Assembly (NCBI RefSeq): GCF_015706575.1
Contig: NW_024037059.1
Span: forward strand, 33,552,129-33,616,128
Length of the DNA: 64,000 bases
Source of the DNA: Patiria miniata
Taxonomy: Eukaryota > Echinodermata > Asteroidea > Valvatida > Asterinidae
Direction of reading: 5' to 3'
A program made the position numbers and the translations under genes. Positions 22,701 to 64,000 of the stretch are shown here, piece by piece (within the stretch, counting starts at the first letter, position 1; every line of letters starts with the position of its first letter). Under the pieces are notes generated by a model, which ran no database searches, had not been told where the DNA came from, and was given only the letters and a program-made list of their open reading frames with translations.

Positions 22701-24295
22701 TGATTTGTACAATTTACTTTTCAATAGTACTTTAATTTTTATGAATGGAATTTTAAATCTGTTTTATTGGCAGGGGTTTGGATAAATGTCTCATGAAAAT
22801 TGTTTTTTTTTACTTTTACATATCCGTGGCAGCCTGTCCAACTTTTAGCTTTTATTTTATGTTTTAAGATTTAAAATAAAATAATTGAATCAAATAAATC
22901 AAATAAAGTTTCTTCATATCTTTATTACGCTGGAGATTTCCCGATCGCAGTACATATGAGAGGCAGCCCAAATAGGCGCGACCTAATCCGGCCAAATTAC
23001 GATTTGTATACTAGTTTATCTCTAATAATAAAGAATTTTGGCCCCTGCACTTGAGGGTCTGTATTTGTAGAAGTGAAGGGTCCATGTTCCTGAACTTGGA
23101 TTTCTGAACAAAACATTTGAATGGAATCTATATTGATATGGAGTGGAAGGAATCTGTTTTTTTTTTTGTTTTTTTTTCAAAATGGCGATGGGGTGATCAT
23201 TGTTGGAGGGAAAAATCACCTAAAAGTCATAGGTCAAACCCCCCCCCCCAAAAAAAAGATTTCCAAAAAGGTAAAGAGGATTAATTCAGCTTTCATTTGA
23301 TGTATGTTTTGATCACCTGTGAGGGTTCAGAGTATGTTCCCCGATTTGTTTAAATTGGGGTATTTATCTTTGGTGCCTATGGGAATTTATGTATTGGTGT
23401 GCACCCACAAACTTTTCATCTGGAAGGCTCATGTCACGGAATGTCCCATTAAATTGTTTAGAAATTATGTTGAAAATAACATCTTCATGGATTCCCAGCA
23501 CAACTCCTCACAATAAGCCCAGTGTTAACAATATTTCTCGTTGTGGGTCTGAAAATGAAAATTGTCGGTTTGTGTATTGTGAATATGATCAAGTGAAATT
23601 ATTTATGCAGTATTTTGCCCATTTCCCTCAAAATTGCATATTGTAATATTGTACATTTTTGTCAATTTGCTAGAATATGTGATGCCTCACCAACAAGTAT
23701 CTTTTAACGAAATTCAATCAGAATATTTATCAATTTTTAAAATAAAATATTAGTTGTTGTGTTACTTGTTGGTGTCCCTGCCACACTGTACGATGGTGTA
23801 GCCGTGCGTTATGCACGTGGATTGTTTACTTTCGTTTTGACGGGGACTTTACTGAATAGAGTCTGGTGACTGTACATAGAAATTTCTTTGAATAAAAGTC
23901 GAATCGTTCATTCATGTGCACTTGTTATGCAAAGCAGGGGCAGTGGTTCAAGGATATCTATGTCGACATGAAGAAAGTGTGCAAGAACGCGACTTGAATG
24001 CTTTTATGTGTTCACAATACAACGACGCTGTTTAGTTATTTCACTGTGTGACACAGTGAGAAATTTTGGAATCATAATGGCGTCAGCGATACTTGCTGGG
24101 GAGCTCTTGCGTACACTTTCTGTACTTTGGGACTGTTGTTTCCAGGACAATTGTGTGTGCGGTAACATATTTGTCTGGATAATTGTTTAGGGCGTTACCG
24201 GCAAGTTAACACAAACTTGGTGTCAAATAGATCATGGGAGTTACTTTTCTTTGACTTTTCATACAAGTTTACATAAACTTTAACTGTATGACCTG

Positions 24296-24500
24296 CAGTG
24301 GCGTAGCCACGGGGGGGGGGGGGGGGGGCGTGGGGGGCGACAGCCCCCCCCATGAAACCTTGTCCCCCCCCCATTCGCCTCCCCACTGAGATTTTGAGTT
24401 TCTAAAAAAAATATCATTGATCTACATGACGCCCCCTCCCCCCCATGAAATGTTCCAGCCCCCCCCCCCCCCCACTGAAAAATTCCTGGCTACGCCACTG
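24296..24500. mobile_element. CAGTGGCGTAGCC MITE, copy 2
   Basis: Same family and orientation as 21497-21690. They differ mainly in the length of G and C runs. Confidence 0.8.
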
Positions 24501-24644
24501 ACAGTACATATAGGGGACGAAGTTGGAAAAGAAACACGCATCGCGATATCGGAATGCTTGCACGTAGTTCAGGCAAGTCAAAAGATATATCTTTCTTTGT
24601 TTTTTTAAATCTTTTTTCCATGGAAAGTGAATTTCGATTTTCAG

Positions 24645-24725
24645 TTATTTAGCTTGACCCATCCACCCACAATTTGGAAAAAAGATCGAAATTTTAAAAC
24701 ATTGAAAATTCTGAATGGCCCCTAA
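24645..24725. repeat. Repeat copy inverted relative to 20925-21000
   Basis: See 20925-21000. About 80% similar by eye. Confidence 0.55.
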
Positions 24726-26543
24726 GAGCTTAAATAATGCTCTTCTTCCATTAAAAAAGTGTTTTTGCATTGTTTGGAGAAAACTATCGCCCCCCCCCCT
24801 GAAAAAAAATATATAGTAGGCTTATATAAATTTAAAGTTTACCCTCTCATTTTTTTGAAATACAATTTGGGCAAAAATACAATTGCTTTATAAACTTGCT
24901 GAAAAGATGCTTAATGTTCCATTAGGCCAAAAAACAACTTTTGACTGATTTTATTGAAAAGAAAACCTTAAGACCCACACTTAATAGTATTTTCTGTTTT
25001 AAGGTAATTTAATTTCTACCCAATTAATACAAATGGAAGGTTTACAATTACACCTCATTCTGAATGATTGAGAAAGGTCAAAGTTGAGGGCGATGTCAGT
25101 AAGAATAGAAAGTATGACAATACATAACGGAATCAACAAAGTTATCTGATATTTTAAGAGATTAAATTTAATACTAAACTCTAAATAGTACTTTTTCTCT
25201 ACGTAGCCTACCATTGTCTTTTTCTTGTATTACAACAGTTGAAATGAAGTAAATAAAACAGCACACAAGATAAGATGTTAATCAAAGTGTATCTAAAAAT
25301 TATAATATTTAAAAAAGATTAAACAAATTTTAATCTTAAAAATATTGTATTATTGCATGCAATATTAAGAGATAAAGACTTAAACACCTGAGTTCTGAAC
25401 CTTCCTTTAAAAAAGTATATATGCACAAAATGTAATCAAATCCAATGCATACACAGATTTTGTAGTTATATTTCTTCAGCCTTTCTGAATAGTACCGGTA
25501 AGTTTGGAATGTAGAAGCTAATAAACTAAAACAAAACCTTAAAATGCCAAGTTTCCACCGGACGAAATTTTAAAAGGAGGTATCCTGAATGAAACATGAC
25601 TGTCATTGCTAGAAAAGTTGTTGTCCCCAAAAGGGTACCCTTAACCTAAAAGTATCTGTATTCTTTTTAAACATTTTCAAATATGTAAAATGCTATATCA
25701 GTACTATTTGCACACGATATCTGGACATAACTTAGAGTTCTACAACATGCAATATTATCAATACACTAAAAAAACATTCCATTGTTAGGAGTAATTTTAT
25801 TCCTTGTAGTGATATAAATCTTGAAGACCTAAGTGGCCAGGCTAAAGTTGCCAAAATCGCAAAGACTGATTCTGCACACCACAATGAAATGTACATTAAA
25901 ACAAAAGGTAGCAGGGGTGTAAATATTCAAAGGTTTGTCCATGTATGCGTACATGATGTGGTGATGTACTCCAGTCCGCAGAGTCCATCAGGTGGTCATA
26001 CATGAAAACATCAGTTGAAATTTCTCAATCTTAACAAAGTCTGATGGTTTAGAGTGCTTTTGCAGTTGATTGTAGGCCTATGACAAGCAAGGCAAGATAT
26101 ATTCCTCACTTAAATAACACACAGCTTGTGTAGCCATAAGTCAATATCTACAACTTTCTTTGTTCATTGCAATACAAGATGCCGTCATGCAGTTCATTCC
26201 TGAACAGTAGTGAGAGATTTTATCATTCTTGTGTGGCTAGTAGACTGAGCTACTAGAATTGGAGACTGGCAACATTTCCCTGAAACTTCAAGCCGTACTG
26301 ATATAAGTTGACTATATCATAGATTTTAAGACAAGTGCTTATGCCATATTAAAGTATCTGCTATTAAAATCAGGTTCTTAGCATCTTGGCAACACAAGCT
26401 TGTTTTTTTTGGTTGCAGACAGAGTGACAAAAAATTCTAATGAAAAGAAATTTAAAGCACACCTAAGCACATTGGGAGCTCCACGGTGGTGATATTCACT
26501 GCCTGTAGGTAGTTTATGGTATGTCAGGTGTACCCTTCATATC
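24726..26543 (-). other. 3' UTR of copy A and flanking AT-rich DNA
   Basis: Repeat-poor. The part between 25780 and 26543 is the probable 3' UTR. Below that no feature is recognised. Confidence 0.45.
25796..25801 (-). promoter_or_regulatory. Candidate polyadenylation signal of copy A
   Basis: AATAAA on the minus strand about 740 bp past the stop codon, in AT-rich repeat-poor sequence. Another lies near 24951. Transcript ends would decide. Confidence 0.35.
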
Positions 26544-63265
<36,722 letters not shown>

Positions 63266-63930
63266 ACTGCCGAACTGCCCGCTAAAACTCGGTACAAGTT
63301 CTCGGAAACTGGCACAGCACTGCGATATGGGCAGCAATTTATAGTTTCGCACTAAACATATACTATAGCACAAACACAAGTTACATCATCAGACATCGAA
63401 ATATTCAGGGAGAAGCTGTCTCATCAAAGCGCAGGTACAACTAACTCTGCCAGGCGCGAGTACACTTTTTAAGAAGCTTTGAGTTTCCGATCGGTGCACG
63501 TGAGTTTGGTCAGGAGGTGAAGCCCTGACCCTCCAATGAATGATTGGCACGCAGGTTGCGCCTCTGCTGTCTGTGCCCTTCGAGTTGTTGTGTTAACATG
63601 TGCAGAGTCGGGTATTAAAAGTCAGTTGTTAAAACGTTGTACAAAATGGTATATTATACCCAAAATCGCGTAGGTACCGATTACGCAACTTGAGATCCGC
63701 CAAATGAATATCATTTTATCTGATCGCGGATTTTAATCTGTTGACTGTATTATGTGGGTGGATCGTCTGGAACAGGCCTATACAAAATACCCAGCTATTT
63801 ATATTCGGTAACGAGAGCACATTAGAGCAGAACTGTGAGTGTTTCAAGGTTATAACCGGGTTGAGGGCTTTTTGTGGGGAGTTCGGTCGTAACACAGGCA
63901 TATACTTTGGTCGGACGTTTTCATAATTTA
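63266..63930 (-). promoter_or_regulatory. 5' UTR and promoter-proximal block of copy A
   Basis: Homologous to 9171-9825, with indels. Beyond 63930 only 70 bases remain, so the upstream limit of the duplication cannot be seen. Confidence 0.6.
63465..63472 (-). promoter_or_regulatory. Altered TATA position of ferroxidase copy A
   Basis: The sequence aligned with the copy B TATA box reads TTAAAAAG here, and a few neighbouring bases are deleted. The promoter of copy A may be weaker or use another start. Confidence 0.35.
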
Positions 63931-64000
63931 TGCAGACCGCAAAGGTCGTTACAAATTAAAGCCCATAGAAGAAAAAAGGTTCCCGAGATTAACCATTTCA

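Larger units (their letters stand above)
21489..24508. mobile_element. Possible composite: two MITEs enclosing 2.6 kb
   Basis: ACAGTACA stands immediately left of copy 1 (21489-21496) and immediately right of copy 2 (24501-24508), while the inner flanks of the two MITEs do not match each other. That is the pattern expected if the outer ends moved together as a unit, or if two elements recombined. The enclosed 21691-24295 is AT-rich with TTTG and TCTCG simple repeats (22440-22690) and no gene. Confidence 0.4.

Overview
This is a gene-sparse, repeat-rich window from an animal nuclear genome. Exons are short and bounded by GT-AG introns, most sequence is non-coding, and there are many inverted-repeat transposons, minisatellites and G/C homopolymer runs. 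Frequent TAGGCCTA and TACATGTA words and the high divergence between repeated segments suggest a marine invertebrate deuterostome, possibly an echinoderm. That placement is an impression, not a demonstration.

The main gene lies on the minus strand and runs from 63265 down to 26544. I assembled it from 17 exons whose phases all agree. It predicts a 1118-residue multicopper ferroxidase of the ceruloplasmin/hephaestin family: a signal peptide, six cupredoxin domains, then a Pro/Thr-rich stalk with a hydrophobic C-terminal anchor. The trinuclear copper ligands are complete in domains 1 and 6. Blue-copper sites are complete in domains 4 and 6, but the domain 2 site has lost its cysteine. A second copy of the same gene starts downstream on the same strand. 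Its exon 1 (8971-9170) and exon 2 (1117-1361) are in the window and the rest lies off the left edge. Promoter, exons and intron 1 of the two copies are homologous, so this is either a tandem duplication or two haplotypes placed in series by the assembler.

Layout by region. 1-9.8 kb: 5' part of the second gene copy, with a 700-bp foldback element in intron 2, and an inverted-repeat transposon carrying a RecQ-helicase fragment plus a 42-bp-TIR MITE in intron 1. 9.8-25.8 kb: intergenic DNA with nested MITEs, a decayed self-synthesizing (Polinton-like) family B DNA polymerase gene with N-terminal zinc fingers, broken by two hAT-type insertions, and a possible 3-kb composite of two identical-type MITEs. 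25.8-63.3 kb: the complete ferroxidase gene. Its introns hold a large foldback, two arrays of ~147-bp units rich in TGACGTCA, a hAT element with an exact 8-bp target duplication, several degenerate tandem arrays, a 2.6-kb 18-bp minisatellite with an internal inverted block, SINE and LINE fragments, and many short hairpin MITEs. 63.3-64 kb: promoter-proximal flank of the complete gene.

I see no CRISPR, rRNA or intact tRNA gene. The non-TE coding content is one complete gene and the beginning of its copy.
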